From contig NC_065890.1 of assembly GCF_905147045.1 (NCBI RefSeq), positions 2,790,001 through 2,854,000 of the forward strand: DNA of 64,000 bases, in the 5' to 3' direction. Every line of letters begins with the position of its first letter. Within the stretch, counting starts at the first letter, position 1. A program made the position numbers and the translations under genes. Shown here in pieces: positions 1 through 10,314 of the stretch. The DNA comes from Nymphalis io. Lineage: Eukaryota; Arthropoda; Insecta; Lepidoptera; Nymphalidae. The notes beneath the pieces were generated by a model, which was not told where the DNA came from, did no database searches, and saw nothing but the letters and a program-made list of their open reading frames with translations.

Positions 1-37
1 AATTCGATCCTTAGTATCTTTGTACAGTACAGTACAG

Positions 38-240
38 TAACAGCCTGTTAATGTCCCACTGCTGGGCTAAGGCCTCCTCCCCCTTTTGGGGAGAAGGTTT
101 GGAGCTTATTCCACCACGCTGCTCCAATGCGGGTTGGTAGAATACACATGTGTCAGAATTTCAATGAAATTAGACACATGCAGGTTTCCTCGCGATGTTT
201 TCCTTCACCGTCAAGCACGAGATTAATTATAAACACAAAA
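38..240 (-). mobile_element. Family A SINE, 5'-truncated
   Basis: Matches the 3' two-thirds of family A in reverse orientation, from an ACTGT-repeat tail (at the left edge) to the conserved CTCGTGCTTGACGGTGAAGG segment. The tRNA-like head is missing. Confidence 0.8.
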
Positions 241-244
241 ATAA

Positions 245-1845
245 TAATAGTATATTTGCCGAAAAACAAATATGAATGACATTAATAAACAGTGGACATG
301 AAAATATAAGCACATCTGATTTATTTATGCCCCTTATTAAGCCATTAAGTCCAAACCTAATACCGTATAATCGTTCGTTGTCGTTCGCATCGCAAATTAA
401 TAACACATATCTGTCAATCATCCGATGACTCCCTTTTTAACTTTCAACGTGGAACCAACTTTACTGTATCATTAGAAAACATAATTATTCACCCTAATTC
501 TAAAGCTATACGGTTTAAATTGGTGTGTTTATAATTTTTTTTACTGTCAAATATGTTTTTGTATTTCGTGCAAGCTAACGACGTCGTGGTACCCTTGAGC
601 ACTCTCCAGTATTAAAATGATAAATATACTACTATCAAGTATGGAAATCTCCCAATTTATTATATGATAGGTCGTTATTCTATTACGTAAACAAAGTTTG
701 GGGGTTAATAGAGTCATCTAGGTTATTACGTGTAATATGTATGGGGTGGGCTGGTTTGTGTCACTGGTTTTTTGGGTAATTGTTACCTTGTCGCTTTAAC
801 GTGTTTCGTTTGTACTTTAAATACTTTATGTATTTTATTGAATTGACAACGTATATATTACTTATATATATTTTTATTCATATTATTTTTTTTTAAGTGG
901 AAATAATATTTAATGCTGGATATTATAATCCGTGTGCGAGTTACCTCTGAGGCCCTTACTGGTTTTTCTCATTGATATTTTCATTAAATAAATAAATATA
1001 TATATACTTAATTAATAGAAGATTTTTTTATCTACAGTTTATTTTTCAGTATCCAAATTCGAAGACAATTTGAAAATAAGAAATTATCTTCATGAGGATA
1101 TCGTTTAAACTTTAGTTGGTGTAATTAGCTTTACAAAAAAAAACTATAACATAAAACCATACAATTTATCAGTTATCAGTTGTAAATAAAAAACAAAGGA
1201 ACATCAGTACCGACAACAGAAACATTATCGATCTTACCATTACCAATGTACTCGTTTATTAAATTGAATACATTACGTTTCAATAATATTGACTTTAAAG
1301 AATAATTGCCCGCAACCCATTAAACCGGCGTGTGCGCCGTGAAACGACGTATTATTCAAAAATTATAACATTATTTGATCGTATAGCGCACATTAAAAAA
1401 TCTAAACTCAAACATAGACGTAACTAATGATACTCGAACGAATCGAAATTTAATTTTTACGTTCATAAATAAGCTGGCCGACGATAAATAGTGAACTGCT
1501 TACCTTGACTTTAATTATTTTGTTCTACTTGAAAATACTATATAATAATTAACCATAGCTTAATGTAATCTATGGTGTTAGGTACGCAGATGGACTAGAA
1601 CTTGGAATAGAGAAATTTTGACGTTTTAATATTTATTATTTATACTTTAGTGCTATAAAAATATAACTTATTTTATGTAAAATGGACATGTGCGTTTTAT
1701 TCTTGAAACCATTGCACGAGTCACTTGGGTCCGTATCTAATATCTAATGTAAGTTGTTTCACCAATAATAACAATATATGATAAAGGTAGATAAATTTTC
1801 TATGAAATCTGACATATTGCATTTGAAACTTATTTTGAAAAAGGT
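245..1845. other. No gene recognised
   Basis: AT-rich sequence with short chance ORFs only. No repeat family recognised. Confidence 0.6.
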
Positions 1846-1849
1846 TAGT

Positions 1850-2134
1850 ATAGTCTGTGAATGTCCCACTGCTGGGCTGAGGATAAGGTTTGGAGTTTAT
1901 TCCACCACGCTGCTCCAATGCGGGTTGGTAGAATACACATGTGGCAGAATTTCAGTGAAATTAGAAACATGCAGGTTTTTTCATAATGTTTTTTTTCACC
2001 GTCAAGCACGAGATGAATTATTAACACAAATTAAGCACATGAAAATTCAGTGATGCTTGCCCGGGTTTGAACCCACGATCATCGATTAAGATTCACGAGT
2101 TCTAACCACTGGGACTAAAATCTCGGTTTAAAAA
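1850..2134 (-). mobile_element. Family A SINE, nearly full length, decayed
   Basis: Reverse-oriented copy from tail to tRNA-like head. The B-box-like GGGTTTGAACCC is intact, but the head has a small internal change (ACTGGGACTAAAATCTCGG) and the pyrimidine-rich middle is shortened. Confidence 0.8.
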
Positions 2135-3477
2135 AAAGGTTAACCTAATATTAATATAACTATAAAACTTGCAATACAACATAAGATGTGGTTGTATTAA
2201 TTGCATAACATTTTTATATGTATTGTGTAACAAATCGAGTTTCTTTCAAAAAAGTCTCGAACAGAATTGTGAAAATGTGAGTTTAACATCCGAGAACCTG
2301 TAGTATTTCATCATATGACCAATATTGTAAATAGCCTTCAACTTAAACGGTAATTTACTTGAACAGTAAACATCATCGTCCGATTTTTAAAGCGAAAAGT
2401 CGCTCGCCTGTTATTATGGCCAATATATCAAAATACTGTAAAAGTAGCTGTTATTTTACCCCTGTTTACTCGTCAGTATATCGCGGCTTAGTATTTATTT
2501 GTATTATAAAACACCACCCACATTGTTTTAAAAAAATAAACCAAGCGATTATAGCCTGTATTGAATGCAATTTAAGGATTGTTTTCCGGTAAACTAATTT
2601 TTAGTTTTAATCGTGTTCGCATACTGTAAATGCAGTACGACTCGGTCACGCGCTGTTTAATTTAAAAGCTCACCCATTAAGGGAAGGGTCATCAGTTGGC
2701 TTAATAATTGGTATAAAACTGTAGAAACTGTACCGTCTATATAAATGGGTTAATTTGAAATTCATGATAATTTTAATATTTAAAAATTGTAGCCAACTCA
2801 AAAGTATTTTGTCTTCGTATACACTTTTCCAAAGTATTTTGAGGGGGGGATGATGTTGGGGGGTTTAATTTTACACATAATTCTGTCAAAATTGATTTTT
2901 GCCGGCAATCAAAATTTTAAGAGGATAAGAACGTTTATCATCGCTTGATTATATTATATTTTATATTGGACTAGCTAATCTTCCCGACTTCGCACGGGTA
3001 GATAATAAGAAAAAAATATGTTGGGTAGGGTTTGCGTAAGATTCGTTCTTAGTGAGCGTCTACTTCGGGGAAGGAGTAACCGTGACAAATTTCAAGTCAA
3101 TCGGGCAAAGTTTAGGATATCTCGTGATGAGTGGTATTACGCTAATATATATATAGATACGTAATTAAGATTTTTCATTATTTCACATATTATAATTGAT
3201 GTATAAATGAAGATTATTTAGTGAACGACGGTATTATTTATGTTATTTGCAACAAATGACAATAAATGATCTTTCAATTTGTTCTTTAAAATAAAATTGG
3301 GCTTGTATGATATCAGCATTTATTGATAAACGAATCAATGTAACTAAAAATAGGGTTATCTCGAATACAATATAAAATATGAAGATATTAATTATAATAT
3401 TAAAGGTTATGTACGCTTTACTTATACCCGCGCTAAAATATACCTGTGTGTGTATGTGTGTTGTTGATGGGTTTCAA
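2135..3477. other. No gene; one dispersed repeat fragment
   Basis: Mostly unrecognised AT-rich DNA. About 2970-3165 resembles a dispersed lepidopteran repeat (GACTTCGCACGGGTAG motif and a TATCTCGTGATGAGTG motif), probably a decayed non-autonomous element. Confidence 0.45.
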
Positions 3478-3508
3478 TTGTAGTGTATTACGTGGAAATA
3501 CACTACAA
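3478..3508. repeat. 12-bp inverted repeat at the LINE 5' junction
   Basis: TTGTAGTGTATT (3478-3489) and AATACACTACAA (3497-3508) are exact reverse complements around a 7-bp spacer. The right arm overlaps the end of the target-site duplication and enters the insertion, so part of the inserted DNA is an inverted copy of the host flank. Confidence 0.9.
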
Positions 3509-3908
3509 TACCGAGCATAGCTCGCTCCATAGCACGCTCAGCGTGCTATGGAGCGAGCTATGCTCGGAGTATCTTTGAAGGATAAGATCAGAAATGAGAT
3601 TATCCGGAAAAGAACCGGAGTCACCGACATAGCTTGCAAAATTAGCAGGCTGAAGTGGCAGTGGGCTGGTCACGTATGTCGTAGGACCGATGGCCGTTGG
3701 AGCAGACGAGTCCTAGAGTGGAGACCGCGAATCGGCAAGCGCAGCGTAGGGCGCCCTCCAGCCAGGTGGACCGACGACCTTAAGAAGGTGGCGGGCACCA
3801 ACTGGATGCGGAAGGCGGAGGACAGGGAGCTTTGGCGCACCTTGGGAGAGGCCTATGTTCAGCAGTGGACAACGATTGGCTGTTGATTGATTGATTGACG
3901 TGGAAATA
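3490..3908 (+). mobile_element. RTE-type LINE 3' end with target-site duplications
   Basis: The direct repeat ACGTGGAAATA (3490-3500 and 3898-3908) bounds the insertion. Inside, 3548-3886 encodes the C-terminus of an RTE-clade reverse transcriptase: LKWQWAGHVCRR, then LEWRPR, then GRPPARWTDDLKKVAG, ending in a QQWTT segment before the stop. The 3' end is a short TTGA repeat, as is usual for RTE elements, and there is no long poly(A). The copy is severely 5' truncated and cannot move on its own. Its 5' junction is a long palindrome, described separately. Confidence 0.88.
3511..3567. repeat. 57-bp perfect palindrome at the LINE 5' end
   Basis: The arms 3511-3537 and 3541-3567 are 27-bp exact reverse complements around the 3-bp spacer TCA. 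The right arm is collinear with the LINE coding sequence (MERAMLGVS), so the left arm is the inverted copy. Confidence 0.95.
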
Positions 3909-4449
3909 GTTGATTTATGGTTTTTTTTGTATAATTTATTATAATTACTATACCACCCGCAACTTGGAACCTGAAGTTTAACCGACTGCGATCTAAAAGA
4001 CCTTTAAAGTGTCAACCATCTGTCACTTGTAAGCAAAACTCATTAGCCGCGTCTAATGGGAATTGGAAAACGCGACGAAAATAAAAAAAAAACATCAGAG
4101 TCGTTTATTAAAAGCCAAGTAGAAACAACGCCTAGAGTGACAGGCCCCGGGGAGCATGTAGCACGTACAGTCAGCAGCAAAAGTATCTAAGTACTTAAGC
4201 AATAACATTAATTAATAAATTAAATATGTTAAGCTACCTATAAAACTCATAAGAAAGAAGAACAAGCATATCTTGTGTTTGTGATTCGATCTTAAGGTTA
4301 ATTTGACGCTGGCTGCCCGTGACTTTGTTCACGCAAAAGTCGGTCTTATTAAGATAAATAAATAAAAATGAATTATCGTGTTCTGTTTTCTTTTATCGCC
4401 CACACTTGTTTTTTTTAATAAATTTATTCAATGTACAGACAGCTTGTAC

Positions 4450-4757
4450 TTTACAGTACAGTAACAACCTGTTAATGTTCCCACTGCTGGGCTGAGGCCT
4501 CCTCTCCCTTTTGAGGAGAAGGTTTGGAGTTTATACGACCACGCTGCTCCAATGCGGGTTGGTAGAATACACATGTGGTAGAATTTCAATGAAATTAGAC
4601 ACATGCAGGTTTCCTCACGATGTTTTCCTTCACCGTCAAGCACGAGATTAATTATAAACACAAATTAAGCACATGAAAATTCAATAGTGCTTGCCCGGGA
4701 TTGAACCCACGATCTTCGATTAAGATTCACCTGTTCTAACCACTAGGCCATCTCGTA
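4450..4757 (-). mobile_element. Family A SINE, full length, with LINE inserted at its head
   Basis: Reverse-oriented copy from the tail near 4455 to the head CTAACCACTAGGCCATCTCG. The B-box-like segment is slightly altered (GGGATTGAACCC). The head is abutted by the RTE fragment whose target duplication includes its last bases. Confidence 0.88.
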
Positions 4758-4973
4758 TTTTTTTTTCAGCCTTTTGTCGTCCACTGATGGACGAAAGCCT
4801 CCCCCATAGAACGCCAACCATCCAGATCTTGGTCAGTCCGCATCCATCCCGAACCTGCCACCTTTTTTAAATCGTCGGCCCATCTTGTCACAGGGCGTCT
4901 CGAAGCGTGGTCTCCACTCTTAGACAAACGTAGTGTAGGACGGCACTAAGGCGAATACCCCCCTATCTCGTAT
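4750..4973 (-). mobile_element. RTE-type LINE 3' fragment inserted at a SINE
   Basis: ATCTCGTAT occurs at 4750-4758 and 4965-4973 and bounds the insert. Read on the minus strand, the insert encodes a decayed RTE C-terminus: an RWADDLKKVAG-like stretch, then GWMRTDQD, then GEAFVHQWTTKG. It is a different, more diverged copy than the element at 3.5-3.9 kb. It interrupts the family A SINE edge, so it is younger than that SINE. Confidence 0.75.
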
Positions 4974-4974
4974 T

Positions 4975-6285
4975 ATATACTTCTATTCTACTTTATTATA
5001 TGTATATATAATATGTCAAATACTAATCCTACTAAACACAGTAGTATATTGTTTTGCTGTATCACTTTCTTTGTAAAATTGCAAATTACTTAAGCAGGCA
5101 ATAATTGTTTTTTTTTAATTATTATTTGGATATAACTATTTGTCCTTTGATTTATTTATGTTTTTATAAAGGAATTATAAATTTAATTGCTTACAGTTGA
5201 ATATATTATTAAATTTGAATATTAAACGCAATCCTATACTATGACGATTAAAAAATTGTAGTAACTACTTGAATTACTTTTAGTTAATTTGGTTTACTAT
5301 GTTATTTTTATTTATTTACACTGACCACTTGATGGTGAGTGGTCGTTATATCCTTTCAGTGACATTGTTAAAAAATAAGATCAAATCATTACCACCGCTA
5401 ACTACAGGATCAAAGATGTGATGTACCTTGTGCTTGTGTACACTGGGTCACTTATACTTGCCACGGAAACATCGCTTTGCCATTTAGTTTTGTGAAGATG
5501 ATTTTATTAATGGGACCTACCCAAGCGGGCTAATATCAAACGCTACCATTAATAAATAATAAATTTATATAAAATAAATGTCACTGTAATTACGTCATTT
5601 TTTTATTGTGCGTCACTAATAAAACTCTTTAATACCATTTTCAAACAACCATTAAATCTTTTGATTATTTTAACTATCACTAAACTAACACAGTCATAAA
5701 ACCACAATCGACTCTAGAATTTAACACAAAGGGAATTTTAGTGGATTTTTAGCGCAATCGTTAAGTTTAATCAAGTGACCGTAAAATTATTTATCTAATC
5801 GAGTGTTTTAGGAGGAAATTATAAAAAACGTACATTGTCGCCCGTAGCAATTGGTTGGAAAACAATAAAAATCGTGCCCCGATGGGTCGTTGATTGAGAA
5901 AGATGACTGCTGTGTGAACGCTCGGAGGTACTTTAGAATGGACGATATTTTAGAATTTTAACAGTAACGCTTTCTAATAATAATTATATAATATATGAAA
6001 GTAACTACTGCATTTCTTGTCGATTGTTGTAGTAAAGTTATTTTAAATAATTATATAACGTGAGTGATATTATAAGTATACCATCGGAAAATTAAAGTGA
6101 ACATTAATAATACAATATTTATATTTGATTCGCGTGACAAATTTGTAATCTATCGATTTGAAAAAGTTTTTTGAAGTATGTTGTATTTTATGATTATTTA
6201 TATTAAATACCTAACCAAATATTTTAGTTTTGTTGGAACCAATTAAAATTAAGCAAATAATTACAATATATGAATAATATATATA
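4975..6285. other. No gene recognised
   Basis: AT-rich. A weak fragment near 5325-5530 (a 'CTGACCACTTGATGGTGAGTGG' theme) may be a decayed family B-type sequence; otherwise nothing. Confidence 0.5.
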
Positions 6286-6286
6286 A

Positions 6287-6600
6287 TGTCCTCCAGACCG
6301 ATTTCGGCCACGGCGGCCAATCTCAAGAGAGATTAGCTAACTACGCAGGAGATATTATAGTGCACAAGTAAGTATCTGAGACGACCGGAAGAGTTCAGGC
6401 GCAGTATCAACGGCTTTATGTGCTTTCCGAGGCACGGGAGTGAACACACTTAAAACTTCCAGACTCCAGACTGCTACTGAGAATTTTCTGACAGAAAAAC
6501 CCAATAACTTTTTATTGGCTCGACCTGCGAATTGAACCCAGGACCTCCGGGTCTGCGGCTTTACATTAAGCCACTAGACCAACGAGACAGTCAAATAATA
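6287..6600 (-). mobile_element. Family D retroposon (tRNA-like head)
   Basis: Shares a long, high-identity stretch with 27602-27968: AGACCGATTTCGGCCACGG at the left end, TTTCTGACAGAAAAACCC in the middle. Read in reverse, the right end is tRNA-like, with GTTGGTCTAGTGGCTTAAT as A box and GGGTTCAATTCG as B box. The first half is shorter than in the 27.6-kb copy. Confidence 0.8.
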
Positions 6601-7237
6601 TATATAAAAGTATTATAACAATACTTAGCACATACTGAGTAATCGCCATGTATGCTTTGTGCATAAAACGAAATCACCCACATGATTATATGTCGTAACG
6701 CAGTCGTTGTCATGTCGTATCTTGTGAATACTTTCTAACCATCTGAGTCACTCATTAAACACAAGCTGTGCTTTAATCAGTGGGAATAACATGTAATTAG
6801 CTGATATAGAACAACTTGGACTAATCGGCCCTTTGACTGGCTGATGAAAGAATAAACGAATGATCTATTTTAATCTGTTATAACATTTATAGGTTGGGTT
6901 TTTCTTTAAGTATAGCTAGTAAAATTTATTAAGATAAACGTTTCTTAGTAATCAGAATAATGGATTCTGGTTTTTCAGTAGTGACGAACCTCATTGGTTT
7001 TAATATTATTCGAAAATATAGATATATTTGCCAAAAATTCAAGTAATATAATCTTCGAAGAAACAGCGTTCAAATTATATATTCATGTGCTGTAATGTCC
7101 CACTGCTGCACCCTCTCATTTTATGCAGAAGGAGCCTATTCCACAACACTGATCCAATGCGTGTTGTGGGATACACATGGAGTAAATTTCATCCAACTCA
7201 TGATCAAGAGAGATGCTTACGGCTAAGGACAAATATA

Positions 7238-7470
7238 TTAGACGGGCCGGTTGGCGTGGCTGGGTAGATACTTGCCTTTCACGCCGAAGGTTGTGGGTTC
7301 GATTCCCACCCAGGACAGACATTTGTGTGCATGAACAATGTGTCTGTTTGTCCTGAGTCTGGGTATAATTATCTCCACAAGTATGTATTTACAAAAGAAA
7401 GCTCTGCTTAGTTTGGGATCAGATGGCCGTGTGGGAATAATGTCCCAAGATATTAATATATATTTGCAGA
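7238..7470 (+). mobile_element. Family C SINE, short variant
   Basis: tRNA-derived head with GGTTCGATTCCCACCC as B box, then the shared ACATTTGTGTGCATGAACA body, and the 3' end GTGGGAATAATGTCCCAAGATA. It lacks the AGTAGTATATGTAGTATATC segment present in the longer copies at 12.3, 17.6, 18.7 and 25.2 kb. Confidence 0.85.
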
Positions 7471-7479
7471 TCATGTGAT

Positions 7480-7558
7480 CCTGGGGTTTGAATGGGATCA
7501 CAGGATCTGTGGTCTTATATCTAGCCACTAGACCAGCGAGGCAGTCATCCGATATATA
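7480..7558 (-). mobile_element. Family D head fragment
   Basis: Reverse-oriented tRNA-like part only: GCCACTAGACCAGCGAGGCA at the right end and a degenerate B box (GGGTTTGAATGGG). It lies directly after the family C copy. Confidence 0.6.
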
Positions 7559-7751
7559 TAGGTTGCCTCAAAATATTTTCCTTAACCGCTAAGCAATGTA
7601 TATAGAATACAAATTAAACACGTGAAAATTAAGCGCTCCACCTCGAAGAGTGCGGACTCTTCAATAAAAACAAATCCAAACTCGATGGGCGAGTTTGTAC
7701 TAATATTTATATGCATTTGCTTTATTTATAAAATTATTATTTTAATAAATC

Positions 7752-7806
7752 GAGTACTGCGATGAACAGTTTGGGCGAGAGCGGGTCCCCTTGTTTTACT
7801 CCTCGC
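7752..7806 (-). mobile_element. Inverted 5' segment of an RTE-type LINE
   Basis: Read on the minus strand this encodes GVKQGDPLSPKLFIAVL, the conserved reverse transcriptase motif that precedes the FADD box. It stands head to head with the rest of the element, which continues on the + strand at about 7820. This is the hallmark of a 5' inversion during target-primed reverse transcription. Confidence 0.85.
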
Positions 7807-7819
7807 TCGCTCGCTCGAA

Positions 7820-8721
7820 AGTATATGCTGAAAAACCGAGTGGGAGCAAATGGGAATCCAGATTGATGGTAAATATCTAACTCACCTTAGTTTTGCAGAC
7901 AATATAGTCATGTTATCAGAAGATCCTATGCAATTACAACACATGCTACAATCATTCAGATATCACAGCTCTACGGTGTGTCTCGAGATAAACCAAGAAA
8001 AAACAAAGATTATAACCAACAGAAACCAGATCTCAATTTCGTTTGAATCAGTTCCTATAGAATATGTGGAGGACTACATCTTCCTTGACCACTTGATATC
8101 ATTCAAAGAGTGCACCAGTAAAGAGATAGATAGAAGAATACAAAGCACATGGAATAAATACTGGGCTATGAAGGAGATATTCAAAGGAAGGATTAAAGGA
8201 TTAAAAATCAAAGCTGTCACTTGTCAGACATGGCCACTAACAATAAATAACATGAAAAAAATTAGGATCTGCCAGCGTGCCATAGAACGAAGCTTTATGA
8301 ATATAAAATTAAGAGATAGAGTAGAGAATACGAAAATAAGGAAAATTACCAAAGTAAGAGATGTCATAAAACAAATATTAGAATACAAATGGAAATGGGC
8401 AGGACATTTACAAAGACTGGACTCAAGTGGTGACCAATTGGACACCCAGAGATAAAAAACGACGGAGAGGTAGGCCCCTCAACAGATGGAATGATGACAT
8501 CATCAAAATAGCTGGGAATCTTTGGCCTAGGATAACAAAGCAGAGAGAGAGATGGAAGGAATTGGAGGAGGCTTTTACCGCAAGTGGCGGACCTTACACC
8601 GACGAGTAGTAAATAGCATTACTAATATAGGATATAAGTACAGTAATACTAACTAACTAACAAAACTTCAATTATTGTTATTTAAATAGTCAGTGTCAAA
8701 TAAAAGCTTTTTTATTTTATT
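7820..8721 (+). pseudogene. RTE-type LINE reverse transcriptase, C-terminal part, broken
   Basis: The frame opens as EWEQMGIQIDGKYLTHLSF and reaches the catalytic box, which here reads FADN instead of FADD, so the second catalytic aspartate is lost. It runs to about 8430, where a frameshift moves the C-terminus to another frame (GRPLNRWNDDIIKIAG, then a stop near 8609). The 3' tail has ACTAACTAACTAAC, an AATAAA near 8698 and a TTTTA repeat. TTATTTTAATAAATC occurs at 7737-7751 and 8722-8736 and is the likely target-site duplication. Non-functional. Confidence 0.88.
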
Positions 8722-8739
8722 TTATTTTAATAAATCCAT

Positions 8740-9815
8740 CAATTTCGATCACACATGCCAGGCGTCTCGAGACAGTCACAGTTTTATTTGTAATTGATTA
8801 TCTCGATTTATTTATATGTTTAAACATCTAGTCACAGACAAAATGAAATCCTTACAACTAGTAATATATAATCAAAGAGCATTTTTCATCAGAAACGTTG
8901 CTAAATTAACATTATGCCTAAAGAAGTTTTTAACGTTCAAAGTTTTAACTTTAAAGCTAGTAGTGAAAGCGGCGGATACGATTAAACGCGTAAGCCTAGG
9001 CTTAAAATAAAAAGTAAACACAGCACCCCCGTGGTCTATGAGACATATCTGTCACTGAGACAAAGGGTGAATGTACGATGAACGAAAAAAACAAACAAAA
9101 CTACCCGCATGTCATTACCGTCACTTAACTGATTATAACGTTAATTATAACCTTGCGTCAGATTGCTGTTGATGAAGCAATCATTTTAAAGATCATTTTC
9201 ATTAACATAATTATGAATGTGAATATAGATAGATTTGTTTGTGGATCGTCTGAATTGTTTCAATTGAGAATACTGATATAGATGTAATCATTTAAGCGTG
9301 AGCTGGTTAAACATCGAGTTTTAAATTTGCAATATTCTTTCAATGAGGAAAATTGAGTGATAATTTTGTTTGATAACAAGATGTATTTGATTGGAATTAA
9401 AGCGTAAAAAACGAAACGTCTACATGGTGAAAACGCTCTTAAAGTAAGGTCAATAAGTTTTTGTTTAATACTAACAGAAAAACATGCAATTCAAGCCTGT
9501 CACGTCAATAGTCTTCTCCGAAATGCGCTGCATTTTCTGGTATAAGTTCTATGTGTATGGTTTGGAATTTTTTTTCAGTTAAGCATTAAAAAAAGTCTCC
9601 TCGTTTATTAATATGGATCAAGTGCTTTTAACGAATATATCATAATATTTATCAATGATATATTTAAATAGTCTATTGTATCGAAATATTCTTTATACAA
9701 GTAAGCGCTTTCAAGCTACTTTTGAATCGTAAAGCTACCACCGGTTTGGAATGTAGATTTTACCGTGAAATATAACTTCAGGCATAGGGGATATTTATAA
9801 CTCAACTACACTCTT
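8740..9815. other. No gene recognised
   Basis: AT-rich unique sequence with a 64-codon chance ORF at 8816-9010. No family recognised. Confidence 0.55.
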
Positions 9816-9816
9816 T

Positions 9817-10075
9817 TCTAGTGGTAGGGCTTTGTGCAAGCTCGCCTGGGTAGCTATCACCCACTCATCAGATATTCTACCGCAGCAGTACTTGGTGTTG
9901 TTGTGTTCTGGCTTGAAGGGTGAGTGAGCCAATGTAATTACAGGCACAACGGACAAACCATCTTAGTTCCCAAGGTTAGTAGCGATGTAATGTGTATTAC
10001 AATCCTATGGGTATTGCTGACCACTTACCATCAGGTGGCCCATATGCTCGTCCGCCTACATTCAATAAAAAAAAT
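9817..10075 (+). mobile_element. Family B retroposon
   Basis: Runs from CTAGTGGTAGGGCTTTGTGC to ACCACTTACCATCAGGTGG, CCCATATGCTCGTCC and a short A-rich tail. The centre is diverged and shortened relative to the 24.6-kb copy. Confidence 0.85.
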
Positions 10076-10169
10076 ATATTTGTCTATCGCAACTTCATTC
10101 ATGGTTAGATGCCAAAATGGATTCGTGAATAGAACGCGTATATTTAACCGAAGATTGCGGCTTTCATTT

Positions 10170-10312
10170 TTCTTAACTCGTGTTTGTATATCGTTACATG
10201 GCGGTAAAAGAAAACATCGCGAACCTGCATGTGTCGAGTGAAATTCTACCACATGTGTATCTACCAAAACCCCTGGAACACCACACGCCTTCTTCATAAA
10301 AGGAGAGGATTC
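10170..10312 (+). mobile_element. Family A SINE, decayed 3' part
   Basis: Recognisable from GAAAACATCGCGAACCTGCA through the CACATGTGTAT segment to an AAAAGGAGAGGA end. Many substitutions; an old copy. Confidence 0.6.
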
Positions 10313-10314
10313 TG

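Larger units (their letters stand above)
7088..7650 (-). mobile_element. Old family A SINE split by later insertions
   Basis: The tail half (7088-7215) and a segment further toward the head (7560-7650, CTCAAAATATTTTCCTTAACCG onward) are in the same reverse orientation and in the right order. They are separated by a family C SINE and a family D head fragment. The copy is strongly decayed, so it predates both insertions. Confidence 0.65.

Noticed and set aside
1778..2053. 91-codon + strand ORF, and other ORFs lying on family A copies
   Set aside because: They lie inside SINE sequence; similar ORFs recur at 4.4, 46.3, 47.5, 49.8 and 60.3 kb because the SINE is open by chance.
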